NCBI GenBank assembly: GCA_032622095.1
Contig: CP136067.1
Location: 50,321,899-50,385,898, forward strand
Reading direction: 5' to 3'
Source of the DNA: Siphonodentalium dalli
Lineage: Eukaryota; Mollusca; Scaphopoda; Gadilida; Siphonodentaliidae
DNA length: 64,000 nt
The translations under genes were made by a program, and so were the position numbers. A model generated the notes under the pieces. The model was given only the letters and a program-made list of their open reading frames with translations. It made no database searches and was not told the DNA's origin. Positions 49,752-61,594 of the stretch are shown here, in pieces. Position 1 is the first letter of the stretch. Each line of letters begins with the position of its first letter.

Positions 49752-50358
49752 CTATATGGACTAGACACCCCATGGCTACCCACTGCCCTGTCCCTGTCTA
49801 TCAGTCGAGATATAGCGGTATATTTAATGTGTGCCCCCAATAGCTACAGATATCCATGATGGGTATAGGGTTCTGAAAGTGTTCTTCATTCTGGAAGTTC
49901 TTTATTCCGAGATAGGTAATGGAGGATTCTTTATTATGAAGATTTTATATTCCAATTACCGCAAGATATATATAAAAACGGGCATATCAAAATGTGTTTG
50001 GAAGAGACTTGCATTGCATGATTGAAACAGACAAAATATTGAAACTGGGTGTTGAATTCTCTTTAAAAAAATCAGCCAATTGAGCATAAATGTAAAAAAA
50101 AAATAGATATTTATTCTATTTAAATTCATGGAGTAAATGGATGCAAGTTAGTTTGAAATATTTTACTTATGTTGACAATTGTCCAGAGGGACATTCTGTT
50201 ATTGAATAAAATGACAACTCTTTTGTTGGTAATTTATTTTGGGAATGCTGTCAGACCATAATTCATGGAATGCAACAAAATCAACATCCAAAAGCAGAGG
50301 ACAGATACATGTACATGCAGAGAAACATTCTATGAATTCCCATTCATTCATCCTTTCT
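48641..50358. other. no gene recognised; contains a 32-nt poly-G
   Basis: AT-rich sequence with short frames only (71 codons at 49032-49247 and 60 at 49260-49442, both minus), none recognised. Confidence 0.45.
49720..49751 (+). repeat. poly-G tract, 32 nt
   Basis: A continuous G run; a second of 26 nt is at 19550. The length may be uncertain because of sequencing or assembly slippage. Confidence 0.9.
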
Positions 50359-50362
50359 TTAA

Positions 50363-50642
50363 CCCTTCCATGACTGGAGCTTCCTGAAATTTTGCGAAAA
50401 CCCTGTATCAATGCATTCTCTTTATACATATGCGAGTCTCCCATTGAGTCTCCCATTGAGTCTCCCATTGAGTCTCGCATATATAAAAGAATACATTGGC
50501 CTAACAATACTTACCTTGAACCTTGTAAGGCAGTGCATTCTCTTATATATGATATGTGAGGCTCCGTATGGAAGACTCACATATATAAGAGAATGCATGG
50601 CCCAGGATCTTTAATGCTGCACCAGTGCAGCTCATGAAAGTG
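50363..50642 (+). mobile_element. TTAA-flanked hairpin MITE, subfamily 2, with triplicated loop
   Basis: After TTAA (50359-50362) it begins CCCTTCCATGACTGGAGCTT, and TTAA recurs at 50643-50646. The tip of hairpin 1 is expanded: GAGTCTCCCATT is repeated three times (50434-50470). The second hairpin (about 50525-50600) has the CATTCTCTTATATATG stem with GGCTCCGTATGGAAG at the tip. Confidence 0.7.
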
Positions 50643-50646
50643 TTAA

Positions 50647-51277
50647 AGAATGGATTATCCCATTTGGTTATAAAATTATACATTAGAATGGTCTACTGTC
50701 TATTATTCATTATTGAGGAGTGTTCATGAAATATAAGTAGATGACAGACAAACAGATAATACAAATGCAAAAGGATATGTTCAGATAATAAGTTCAACAT
50801 TTCCTAAAGCCAAATGAAATTAGTTATCTGGTTGGAGTTACATGTTAAAATAAAATATGGTCTTGTAGGTAGGCGTAATATGTTATTATTATAAATAGTT
50901 TATTATTAAGCTATTTTTATGGCTCTCATTTATTCCTTGAAATTCAATTAAATTTAGGGGGTGGAGTTATAATAGGGTTGGTAGGGAAATCCCAACCACA
51001 AATATTTTTTCATTGGCCTAATTAGTGAACTACTCATCAGTCAGTATTTAGTAATGCTAGGGTTAATTTTCAAGAGATTAATATTATTCAACATAAGGTG
51101 TCTGACCTGTTCGTGCCCTCTGGATATAATGTCCTTGGTAGGAACATCCAGTTATGTTGTTCACTGGTGTCGAGTGTTGGTCTCGATATATGGGTCAGTA
51201 TATGCGACTTGTACGACACCGTATGAGAGGTCACAGATGTTGTGTTCTCCTTTATTTATGGTAACTTTGTATACAGG
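50647..51277. other. dispersed repeat and possible degenerate minus-strand reading frame
   Basis: The TTCAGATAATAAGTTCA repeat lies at 50700-50800. At about 51090-51275 the minus strand reads YKVTINKGEHNICDLSYGVV then QVAYTDPYIET before stops, possibly an old coding remnant. Not recognised. Confidence 0.3.
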
Positions 51278-51499
51278 TACAGCAATGCCCTAAATATTCA
51301 ACTCCTTAACCACAGCAGAATTATGGGTAACATTTCAGGATTTAGTCGGAAATATGGCTTCAAATGTTGCCATTCATCGGAAAGCTCTCCCCGAGAGCTT
51401 TCCGATGAATGGCAACAAGCCATATTTCCGACTAAATCCTGAAAAGTTACCCATAATTCTGTTGTGGTTAAGGAGTCGATTACTTTGGGCATTACTGTA
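51278..51499. mobile_element. fold-back palindromic MITE, copy 2
   Basis: TACAGCAATGCCCTAA ... TTGGGCATTACTGTA, with arms of about 100 bp meeting at AAAGCTCTCCCCGAGAGCTTT. Same family as 11273 and 55065. It is inserted at TA. Confidence 0.85.
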
Positions 51500-51832
51500 G
51501 CCTAATTTGTGTTGGGGGATATTGACCTTCACGTGTGGAAGTTGTCTGGGCAGGAACGGTTAGTCATTTTGGCGTTCCTAAACTCTGTATGTGTTAGGTT
51601 CACATTGCTGTGTCGGATTGTTCGACTTAGGTTTCTGAAGTGAGCCATACATTGATGGAGGATGGTGTGGGTGTAATGTGTGTAGCCATATACTAAGTAG
51701 TTGGGTAATTAATTACAAGATTATAGTTTAGTTTAGTATAGTTTGGGAAGCCTAACTGTCTTAATTAGTAAAGCGTGTAATTAGTTATTAGGTGTACCAA
51801 TACTTTTTGTATTAAAATATAGTGTAACTTAC
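51500..51832. other. nothing firm
   Basis: About 37 open codons on the minus strand at 51560-51690 are not recognisable. The rest is AT-rich. Confidence 0.3.
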
Positions 51833-51867
51833 CTTCTTTCTGGTCGCGTTTGCGATTTCTCTGCCAT
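51833..51867 (-). CDS. possible first coding exon of an unidentified gene
   Basis: ATG at 51867 in a good context (CTCAATATGG) opens MAEKSQTRPER. After 35 nt it ends at a consensus donor AGAAG|GTAAGT. No downstream exon with matching phase was found in the remaining sequence to the left, so this could be a chance resemblance. Confidence 0.3.
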
Positions 51868-54399
51868 ATTGAGTGTAAGATATTCATCAACTCGGAACCA
51901 CGTGATTCCCCACCGTGATTTAGAAATTAGGTTCAACAAACATCATAAGGCTTATTATCTGAACATCAATTCCAATGAATGAATGGGAATCAAGTGACTA
52001 CTCGGTCTGGTATCTAGTTACTAAAGAAGACAAAACTAGTCAGTTCACTTGTGTAAATCTTTAATGTATACATTAGATTGTAGAACATCTTTGCAAAAAT
52101 ATCACAGTAGATTTCACGGAGATATACAACTTACATTCAGCGTCATAGTCACAAGCTACTGCACACTGAAAGAGCATGAGACAATGAGAACATTCACAAA
52201 TGAAGGAAGGAAGGAAACATTGATCCATGATGAATTTGTGAAAAAGGTTGCTTGTTAGAAACATGAATCTTGAAAGGCACGGGTGGCGTTCGTTGCAGAA
52301 ATATTCATATTTGTTCAAATCGCCATCAACAGAAGGAATATTAAAATATATATAGTTTTGTTCATATGCCAAACATAATCAGCGGGTGAATAGTATATTG
52401 TCGTCAAGACGTACGATGGTGTACGTAATCAAGAGCCTGCCCATGTTAATACAGAAGTTGTGCTTCTGTTTACATAACACAGCGCAATTCTATTGGTTAA
52501 TCACACAAAAATGATATAAACGCTCTATAGTATTTCCATATCAGGAAAACAGTAACAAATAACGCTCTTTATGTTTAATACCCGGATCTAAAGAAAAGTC
52601 AAGAAACGTAACGTTTTTTGCTTTTGTTTACATAAGGGAAAATATTGACAATAACATACTGTTTATGGCATATTTCTTATTGGTATAAGAACAAAGTCTG
52701 TCTATATTTTAATATTCTTTCTGTTTATGGTGTTTTTTGACGGAGGTGAATATTTTAACAGCATTCCCACCGCCAACGCCGCCCGTATCTTTAAAAAATT
52801 TTTTTTTTACTATTCTCAATAACGTTAACTTTGTCAATGATATCACTAGCAGTAGACAGGAAATGAAATACATTTTGTATGTCTAGATGTTTTATTACTG
52901 TTACTGTTAATAATAAACTACATATTAAGTAGAGAGCCAACTCCAAATTATACACTGCTGGATAAGATCAATTTTCAAATTTTTCAAAAAGATTTCAAAC
53001 TAATCATTTCTCCCATCTGAAGTTCATGTAAAATTAGTGGATTTCAAGCAATCTTCAACACTTTTTGTTATGTTATGATGGGGGGGGGGGGAATCAGTCA
53101 GTAACATCCACATGAAATTAAGTAACAAAATATAAATGTCCATTTAGATGTGTTCAGTGCATGTCATGAAGATGGAGATTTAGAATAGCACTAGACAGTT
53201 GCCACAATGAATACCTTGACTGTATAGCAAGTACGGTAAAAACACGTTGGCAAAATATTGCCTTGTGAGGCATCCTCCCTGATATTACGAAGCCATGAAC
53301 ATGACTTTTGAGTATAAATGTAATTGACAACAGGAGCATCGCTTGGGCATGGTAAAATGCCAGTGGTAATTCCAACAAAGGGTCATAACACTGGTGAAAA
53401 TAGGTGGGCTGAACCAAATTCAAACTTGACCTGTATTATGGGCTAGTAAACTCATACCAAATTTAATTCCATTCAGTTCAGACTTTATACTGAAGATATC
53501 TGGAAACGAAAATTGAGTGCAAATTCCAACCAAAAGGGCCATATCTCTGGTGAAAATTGACGGGCGAAACCCAAATTTGAACTTGACCTGTATATTCCAA
53601 ATTTCATTCCATTCAGTTGAGACTATCTAAAGTTATAATCTGGAAACCAAAAGCGAATGACTGACCAATAACACAATACCTCCCATTTTTTTAAAACAGG
53701 CCAACAAAAAAGCATCACATACCTGTACATCTAAATGGACAACAAAACAAAAATAAAAATATGGAATAACAACTATTGATGCATTTTAAACGGCTGCCTG
53801 ATGTCATATATAAAGTGAATGTACATCAACTATGGAGGATATCTGATCTTCTTTGGCTATTTCTTTACTGAATATATTCTCCAATTCAGTAATAAAAGCA
53901 TATATGTGGGAAAGGTCAGTTTTTCATCTTTAGGGATGTTTAGGAAATCCTATCAGATGACAGATAGACAAACGAGGGCAGGTATAAAAGGAGGGTAACA
54001 CATGGATTCCCATACTGCACTTTGGATTCCCATACTGCACTTATGTTTATGGCAACAATTTAAGGACTATACATACTCAAATTAGAGAACAGGAAGTAGT
54101 GGCATGCCTTGAACACTGGCAACACAATATTATTTAAGGCAAAACTTACATTTTAAAGAAATGAACCGTACTAAGTTTCATTTTACCATATTTAGTTCAT
54201 AACAATTGAAAACGTACTCAGGTATAGCTGGTAGTATTGGCAAAAAATTCACCTTTAGAAAACAAATTTTGTTACTGTAATATAAAAAAATTTGACTCGA
54301 CCACATGTCTACCTCAGAGATAGGCAACTTGAAATTGGAGGACTGCTAATTTGTGTATATAATATATTTATACAGTTAAAATTTTATAAATTGATATTA
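51868..54399. other. no gene recognised; two dispersed repeats
   Basis: 52645-52795 is a copy of the repeat at 13685 (TCTGTCTATATTTTAATATT). 53370-53670 holds two tandem units of the GGCCATAACTCC repeat (AAATTTGAACTTGACCTGTA, ATTCCATTCAGTT). A 23-bp direct duplication (GGATTCCCATACTGCACTT) lies at 54004-54045. Short frames only. Confidence 0.5.
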
Positions 54400-54403
54400 T
54401 TAA

Positions 54404-54626
54404 CCCTTTGAGTGCCAGGTCTTTGTATCAACCCATATACCCTGTGCCAATGCATTCTCTTATATATGCGAGTCGACCATAGGTCGTCTCGCATATATAA
54501 GAGAATGCATTGGCCTAACAATTTTTTTTTTTTTTTTACAATTTTATTAATTTATTCTTATATTCTTTAACAGACTTATTTTGTAGGTTTAGGGCCGATT
54601 AGATCGGCCCCTGGCACTCAAAAGGG
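54404..54626 (+). mobile_element. TTAA-flanked hairpin MITE, subfamily 3
   Basis: TTAA at 54400-54403 and 54627-54630. The termini CCCTTTGAGTGCCAGG and CCTGGCACTCAAAAGGG differ from the other subfamilies. It has only one hairpin (54443-54512), with the same CCAATGCATTCTCTTATATA stem and TCGACCATAGGTCG tip as subfamily 1. A second small palindrome GGGCCGATTAGATCGGCCC lies near the right end. Confidence 0.85.
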
Positions 54627-54630
54627 TTAA

Positions 54631-55064
54631 GCCAGAAGGCACATATTAGTGATGATTATTTCAATATTTCCATACATTGTAGTTTATCCATTATTTCCCA
54701 AAAATTGAGTATCTATAGCCCTTAACAGGACTTCCTTCAACTGACATCTATCATCGTTTCAGCCGAATTACTGCTAAAATATTTCCACAAAAAATAGTTT
54801 TCCACATAAATCAGATGTTGCCAACTGCACGAATAAATATTGATTCTCGCCAGTGTTTGTCACACGAATCTCTACGCGAGTTCATTCAGTAATTCACATG
54901 GAAAATTAAGCCCTGGTATAACATAACTCATATAATCCAAATTCCCAATTGACCGGCTTTTGACCAGGCAAGCCACAGGACAGGTTATGAAGGCAAAACA
55001 AACATAAAATTTGACTTTTGAAATAATACTAGTACAGATAACAAACAGGTCATGTCACATGAAG
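54631..55064. other. nothing recognised
   Basis: AT-rich sequence between two MITEs. Confidence 0.4.
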
Positions 55065-55283
55065 TACAGTAATGCCCTAAGTAATCGACTCCTTAACCAC
55101 AGCAGAATTATGGGTAACTTTTCAGGATTTAGTTGGAAATATGGCTTGTTGCCATTCATCGGAAAGCTCTCAGTGACAGCTTTTTCCGATGAATGGCAAT
55201 AAGCCATATTTCCGACTAAATCCTGAAAAGTTACCCATAATTCTGCTGTGGTTAAGGAGTCGATTACTTAGGGCATTACTGTA
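55065..55283. mobile_element. fold-back palindromic MITE, copy 3 (most complete)
   Basis: TACAGTAATGCCCTAAGTAA ... TTACTTAGGGCATTACTGTA: both arms are about 105 bp and nearly identical, with the centre at AGCTCTCAGTGACAGCTTTT. It has TA-type ends. A perfect-length reference for copies 1 and 2. Confidence 0.9.
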
Positions 55284-55965
55284 TATTGTCAGATCATACA
55301 CAGAGATTTATACAAGTTTTTAATCGGTACTATTGCATTTAAATTGGGCCATTAAAATAAATACATAGGTCTCAGGTAATTATATATGGGAAAACTGGTG
55401 CAGGCTTTTTGTTTCTTATTTCTTCATGGCGCCTTATGTAAACATAATTAAACAAAGAGGTTGAACCATGGGTGCTGTCATACCCCCATGGTGCCAACTG
55501 AAACATGGGCAGGACAGAACTCAAATTTAAAATAATCAAATGGAAAATGTGAATGTCACCACTTTATTTAAAACCATTGTGATGGTGAACATCCATATCA
55601 AATGTCTTTGACATTCTATAAACCATGGCTGAAGGACCAAAAAAATATATTTAAGGTAAACAAAGAAGGATAACTCTAGAATACAAAGTGCAAATTGCGC
55701 ACTATTTTGAAAGGACCCCGATGGCAATCCATACATACAATTGAGATACATGTACAATAAATCATGGCTGATATATCTGCATGGATGGACAAATAACTGT
55801 TATTTTCAGATAAAAATTTCCTCAGTAAAATATGTCAGCCCAAAATACATTTGGAGCTGTTTCGAGTGGGAATTATCATTGACTATTGGGAATATTCACA
55901 GCAAAGTTGCAATGATGTTGCATGCTGCCACAACGAAACACCTGTGCCCAATATTCACTCCTGCC
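55284..55965. other. nothing recognised
   Basis: No exon or repeat family was identified. Frames up to 79 codons lack homology. Confidence 0.4.
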
Positions 55966-55969
55966 TTAA

Positions 55970-56198
55970 CCCTTCCATGACTGAAGCTTCCTGATATTTT
56001 GCGAAAACCCTGTGCCAATGCCATATGGATCCTCGTATATATAAGAGAATACATTGGCCTAACAATATTTGCCTTGACCTTAAAGCCAGTTCATTCTCTT
56101 TTATATGCGAGGCTTCCAATGGAAGACTCTCATATATAAGAGAATGCACTGGCATAATATCTTAATGCTGCACCAGCACAGCTCCAGTCATGAAAGGC
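55970..56198 (+). mobile_element. TTAA-flanked hairpin MITE, subfamily 2, deleted hairpin 1
   Basis: It starts CCCTTCCATGACTGAAGCTT after TTAA (55966-55969) and ends before TTAA at 56199-56202. The left arm of hairpin 1 is mostly lost (CCAATGCCATATGGATCC). Hairpin 2 (56090-56152) is intact with GAGGCTTCCAATGGAAGACTC at its tip. Confidence 0.7.
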
Positions 56199-56202
56199 TT
56201 AA

Positions 56203-57060
56203 AGATTTCCTTTCCGATTTAACACCCATAAACTATTATTTCTTTGAAGCTCAGAGCTATTATATTTCGATGCTATTAGAATTCCCCAGTGTGCTTTCAT
56301 CAAAATGTACACAAAAATAATTGGCAAATTCTAAGTCAACAAGGATCATAACTCCAGTAAAAATGGGTGGACCTCACCCATATTCAAACTTGACCTGTAC
56401 CCCTAAACAATAATATCACATACCAAATATCGTTTAATTTCATTAATTATTACATGACTGAAGATATTTTCCGGAAACCATCTGGGATGGACATATGGAT
56501 GGATGAAACAATGGCCGGGCAGATTTCGGGACACAACAAATATCTTCTTTCATGTGTGATCGGCAAGGTATTAAAACTTGTCTATTTTCATGCATAAAAC
56601 ATGATTACTGAGTTGGGAATAAGTATACTTATGTATAAAACATCTGGTTTCTGATGATAATTTTTGTTGTCTTTTATTTCAAGAATAATTTACAATTTCC
56701 AAAGCTACCGCGACTTGAGTGACCTCCCAAACTCTCATTGCGGCATCCTCGTATGTCGGTAGATATTTCCAGTAGAATTTTTACTGGGCTGACAACAAAA
56801 ACTCGAGGTGGTGAAAATAGATCGATTTAAAAAATTTAATTTGAACGGTGGGTTTTTCGACTCAAATCAAATATTGTTCACACCTGAACCCGAAGAAATA
56901 GTAACTTAGGGGGGTTAAAATCGGACACAGTATCTTTAATAATTACAGATATTGGTCATCTTTAATGCATTTAACCCTTTCTATACTACCAAAGCATCAT
57001 TGATGAGTAGTTACAATAGGAAATGTTCAGATAATAAGTTCAATGAAAGTGTCAATGACA
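56203..57060. other. GGCCATAACTCC repeat unit, otherwise nothing
   Basis: 56335-56530 carries ATCATAACTCCAGTAAAAAT, CAAACTTGACCTGTACC and a GGATGGACATATGGATGGAT tail. 57010-57040 has the GAAATGTTCAGATAATAAGT repeat. No gene was recognised. Confidence 0.45.
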
Positions 57061-57063
57061 CTG

Positions 57064-60036
57064 TAGCTCAACTTAGGTAGGGGAATAATTTAATGGTTGA
57101 CAGTAAATGGAGGAATAGGAAAGGTGCTAATTGAAATGTCTAACATGCGCCAAAGGATTTAGTGATGCAAAGAGTAAAATACAAGATGGCTGCTGGTGGC
57201 CATTTTTTTTGGCCAATTGACCCCAAAAGAACTCGTTCCCATCTACGTATAATTGTTAACATCCATGACAAATTTTATGAAGATCTGACCAAAGCTACGA
57301 CATACAAATTTCATGATGATCAGACGAACAGTACGACCTGTAGACCGCGCCAATGGATTGAATTTTAAAATCCAAGATGGCCGCTGGCAGCCATGTTTTT
57401 TGGCCGAATGACCCCACAATGATTCGTTCCCATCTACATGTCAATGTCAACATTCATGACAAATTTAATAAATATCAGACCAAAGGTATGACCTGTAGCC
57501 CACGCCAAAGGATTTAGTCATGCAAAAAGTAAAATGCTGGTGGCAATGTTTTTTGACCGAATGACCCCAAAACGACTCGTTCCCATCTACATGTCATTGT
57601 TATAATTAATGACAAATTTCATGACCATTTGACCAAAGCTACGACCTGTAGCCCGCACCAAAGGATTTAGTCATGCAAAGAGTAAAATCCAAGATGGCTG
57701 CTGGCGGCCATGTTTTTTGACCAAATGACCCCATAACGACTCGATCCCATCTACATGTCATTGTTATCATTCATGACAAATTTCATGATGATCAGACGAA
57801 CAGTACGACCTGTAGCCCGCGCCAATGGATTGAATTTTGAAATCCAAGATGGCCGCCAGCAGCCATGTTTTTTGGCCGAATGACCCGACAATGATTCGTT
57901 CCCATCTACATGTCAATGTCAACGTTCATGACAAATTTTATAAAGATTAGACCAAAGGCAACCTATAGCCCGCGCCAAAGGATTTAGTCATGCAAAGAGT
58001 AAAATCCAAGATGGCGGCCATGTTTTTTGGCCGAACGACTCCAAAATCACTCGTTCCCATCTACATGTCAGTGTTAACATCCATGACAAATTTCATAAAC
58101 TTCCGACCAACACAACGACCTGTAGCCCGCGCCAAAGGATTTAGTCATGCAAAGAGTAAAATCCAAGATGGCTGCTGGCGGCCATGTTTTTTGGCCGAAC
58201 GACCCCAAAATCACTCGTTCCCATCTACATGTCATTATTAACATCAATGACAAATTTCATGATGATCAGACGAACAGTACGACCTGTAGCCTGCGCCAAT
58301 GGATTGAATCTTGAAATCCAAGATGGCTGCCAGCGGCCATGTTTTTTGGCCGAATGACCCCAAAATGACTCGTTCCCATCTACATGTCAATGTCAACATT
58401 CATGACAAATTTCATAAAGATCAGACCAAAGGTACGACCTGTAGCCCGGGCCAAAGGATTTAGTCATGCAAAGAGTAAAATCCAAGATGGCTGCTGGCGG
58501 CCATGTTTTTCGGCCGAACGACCCCAAAATCATTCGTTCCCATCTACATGTCATTGTTAACATCCATGACAAATTTCATGATGTTCCGATCGAAGCTACG
58601 ACCTGTAGCCCGCGCCAAAGGATTTAGTCATGCAAAGAGTAAAATCCAAGATGTCTGCTGGTGGCCATGTTTATTGGCCGAACAACCCCAAAATGACTCG
58701 TTCCCATCTACATGTCAATATTAACATCCATGACAAATTTCATGATGATCAGACGAACAGTACGACCTGTAGCCCGCGCCAATGGATTGAATCTTGAAAT
58801 CCAAGATGGCTGCCAGCGGCCATGTTTTTTGGCAGAATGACCCCAAAATGACTCGTTCCCATCTACATGTCAATGTCAACATTCATGACAAATTTCATAA
58901 AGATCAGACCAAAGGTACGACCTGTAGCCCGGGCCAAAGGATTTAGTCATGCAAAGAGTAAAATCCAAGATGGCTGCTGGCGGCCATGTTTTTCGGCCGA
59001 ACGACCCCAAAATCACTCGTTCCCATCTACATGTCATTGTTAACATCCATGACCAATTTCATGATGTTCCGATCGAAGCTACGACCTGTAGCCCGCGCCA
59101 AAGGATTTAGTCATGCAAAGAGTAAAATCCAAGATGGCTGCTGGTGGCCATGTTTATTGGCCGAACAACCCCAAAATGACTCGTTCCCATCTACATGTCA
59201 ATATTAACATCCATGACAAATTTCATGATGATCAGACGAACAGTACGACCTGTAGCCCGCGCCAATGGATTGAATTTTGAAATCTAAGATGGCCACCAGC
59301 GGCCATGTTTTTTGGCAGAATGACCCCACATTGATTCGTTCCCATCTACATGTCAATGTCAACATTCATGACAAATTTCATAAATATTAGACCAAAGGTA
59401 CAACCTGTAGCCCGCGCCAAAGGATTTAGTCATGCAAAGAGTAAAATCCAAGATGGCTGCTGGCAGCCATGTTTTTTGGCCGAACGACCCCAAAATCACT
59501 CGTTCCCATCTACATGACAGTGTTAACATCCATGACAAATTTCATAAACTTCCGACCAAAACAACGACCTGTAGCCCGCGCCAAAGGATTTAGTCATGCA
59601 AAGAGTAAAATCCAAGATGGCTACTGGCAGCCATGTTTTTTGGCCGAACGACCCCAAAATCACTCGTTCCCATCTACATGTCATTATTAACATCAATGAC
59701 AAATTTCATGATGATCAGATGAACAGTACGACCTGTAGGCCGCGCCAATGGATTGAATCTTGAAATCCAAGATGGCTGCCAGCGGCCATGTTTTTTGGCC
59801 GAATGACCCAAAAATGACTCGTTCCCATCTACATGTCAATGTCAACATTCATGACAAATTTCACGAAGATCAGACCAAAGGTACAACCTGTAGCCCGCGC
59901 CAAAGGAAATTGTTGACGGACACACGGACACACGGACACACGGACACACGGACACACGCACACACGCACACACGCACACACGGACGACGGACGCCAAACC
60001 ATGGCAATAGCTCAAACTTACAAGTAAGTTGAGCTA
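57064..60036. mobile_element. TAGCTCAACTTA-ended element containing a higher-order satellite
   Basis: Left TAGCTCAACTTAGG and right CAAGTAAGTTGAGCTA are inverted ends. The interior is a tandem array (57140-59905) plus a (GGACACAC)n stretch (59918-59985) and the motif GACGGACGCCAAACCATGGC before the right end. The same ends and monomers occur at 14912-17107. No coding capacity, so it is presumably mobilised in trans or amplified as a satellite. Confidence 0.7.
57140..59905 (+). repeat. 161-bp satellite with a three-monomer (483-bp) higher-order period
   Basis: About 17 monomers share ATCCAAGATGGC, GGCCATGTTTTTTGGCCGAA, CTCGTTCCCATCTACATGTC, CATGACAAATTTCAT and CGACCTGTAGCCCGCGCCAA. Type A begins AGGATTTAGTCATGCAAAGA; type B begins TGGATTGAATCTTGAAATCC. 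From 57355 the order is B-A-A repeated. Open frames at 58503, 58986 and 59469 are spaced by exactly 483 bp. These 73-codon frames are by-products and not genes. Confidence 0.85.
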
Positions 60037-60039
60037 ATA

Positions 60040-60605
60040 ATACTAGTAGGTCATTTGTTGAACTTATTATCTGAATATTTCCCACCTGTGGATATAAATC
60101 ATTCTGTTCTCCAATTTTCTGTGTTTCTGTCTTATGCTTTTATCACCTGAACCTCCTAATGAATAACATAAGTTCCAATGTATACTTTTTTATTATGTCA
60201 GCTCTTGCGATGATAAATAGTGACGGTATATGGAATAAATAATAGGTGCTTATCCACCATCTTGTTTTTCTGGGATATTTTTGTGTATTTTGGTGCCAAG
60301 AAAGAGGATATCTGTCGGAAATAAATTTTTTTGAATTTAAAGACATAGTACCATGTACCAAAACCTGCATGCGATATATTTGAGGAATTATAAAGACTCA
60401 TAAATAAACTATCAAACTCAACAAGTTGTTCTACTTCTGGTGATTATTCATTGACTCAGTGCGTTGACGTTCAACGCCCATGGCGCGTCACTGTGACGTT
60501 ACATAAGTTAATGACCATAGGGACACATTTAACTTACCCAATTAAATAAATTACAGAGATGATTAATTAAAGGGATAAGCTGGATTTTGTCCACTGACAT
60601 AATAA
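60040..60605. other. nothing recognised
   Basis: It includes a short inverse copy of the TTCAGATAATAAGTTCA repeat (60045-60090). No coding exon. Confidence 0.4.
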
Positions 60606-60609
60606 ATAC

Positions 60610-60756
60610 GTTACGGGACGCTTAGTGGTCAGATATGGTGTCATGTGAGTCTCAGCGAGATCAATATTAGGCTCGGCCTACAGCCTCGCCTAATATTGAT
60701 CTCACTTCGCCTCACATTCATATGACACCATATCCGAACACTAAGCGTCCCGTAAC
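60610..60756. mobile_element. 147-bp fold-back palindrome
   Basis: GTTACGGGACGCTTAGTG ... CACTAAGCGTCCCGTAAC, with arms of about 65 bp (ATATGGTGTCAT, GAGATCAATATTAGGC and complements) meeting at CTCGGCCTACAGCCTCG. Probably a MITE. No other copy was noticed in the window. Confidence 0.75.
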
Positions 60757-61002
60757 TTATAATATCTGAATGGGAGAATCCATTTCGTATAGAAAGGGTT
60801 AAACACATTAGGTTTTTGGAACATAAGAAAAAGAATTGGATATAAATATTTCTGGATAACACAAAAAATAGTGACACGTGACTCATGAAATCAGCAACAA
60901 ATAATAAGTTAGAGGGTATTTACATCTGGAAGGCCTATGTACAATAGATGATGTATGCCTGACTGTGTCCTGACACATAGGGAGGTCTTTGATCATATGG
61001 TG
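60757..61002. other. nothing recognised
   Basis: Short spacer without features. Confidence 0.4.
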
Positions 61003-61006
61003 TTAA

Positions 61007-61256
61007 CCCTTTCATTAATGGAGCTGTGCTGGTGCAGCATTAAATATCATGTGCTAGTGCATTCTCTTATATATGTGAGTCTCCCCATTGGGAGGCTCGC
61101 ATATATAAGAGAATGCACTGACATAAAAGGTCAAGGTAAATATTGTTAGGCCAATGTATTCTGTTATATATGCTAGGCTCCCAACAGGAGACTCGCATAT
61201 ATAAGAGAATGCATTCGCACATGTTTTCACAAATTTCAGGAAGCTCCAATCATGGA
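61007..61256 (-). mobile_element. TTAA-flanked hairpin MITE, subfamily 2, inverted
   Basis: TTAA at 61003-61006, then CCCTTTCATTAATGGAGCTG. Two hairpins (61055-61118 and 61150-61215) with tips CTCCCCATTGGGAG and GGCTCCCAACAGGAG. The right end (AGGAAGCTCCAATCATGGAT) has lost the terminal GGGTTAA. Confidence 0.65.
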
Positions 61257-61594
61257 TGAGTCATACCAGAAACGACATTCAAGAGAGCCCACATTATATT
61301 GTGATAAATTTCAAAATGTATGCACTTGGGTAGTCTTGTCTAAATTGCATGACAATAGTTGTGCATGAATGACTGCATTCAATTTCTGTTAACTGTTATA
61401 ATGATTTTGCTAAACCTGTCACCAGCACAACATTAATTTTAACCAATTTTACATATTCAGACAGGACCTTGTTTTAAAACATTAAAATTTATGCCCAGCA
61501 TACTGAATAGAGCTGCATGTAATTCACAAACAAAATTCATTAATATAATAAGATTTGTCTGTCAGATTGCATGAGGACAAGTCTGTATATAGTG
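61257..61594. other. nothing recognised
   Basis: No coding exon or repeat was identified. Confidence 0.4.

Noticed and set aside
57990-59690. Series of similar 73-83 codon frames ([10 protein letters not shown] type)
   Set aside because: They recur at exactly the satellite period and follow from the repeat. There are no start context, domain or splice signals.
57140-59905. CRISPR-like regular repeats
   Set aside because: Repeats are long, contiguous and higher-order with no unique spacers, and the genome is eukaryotic.
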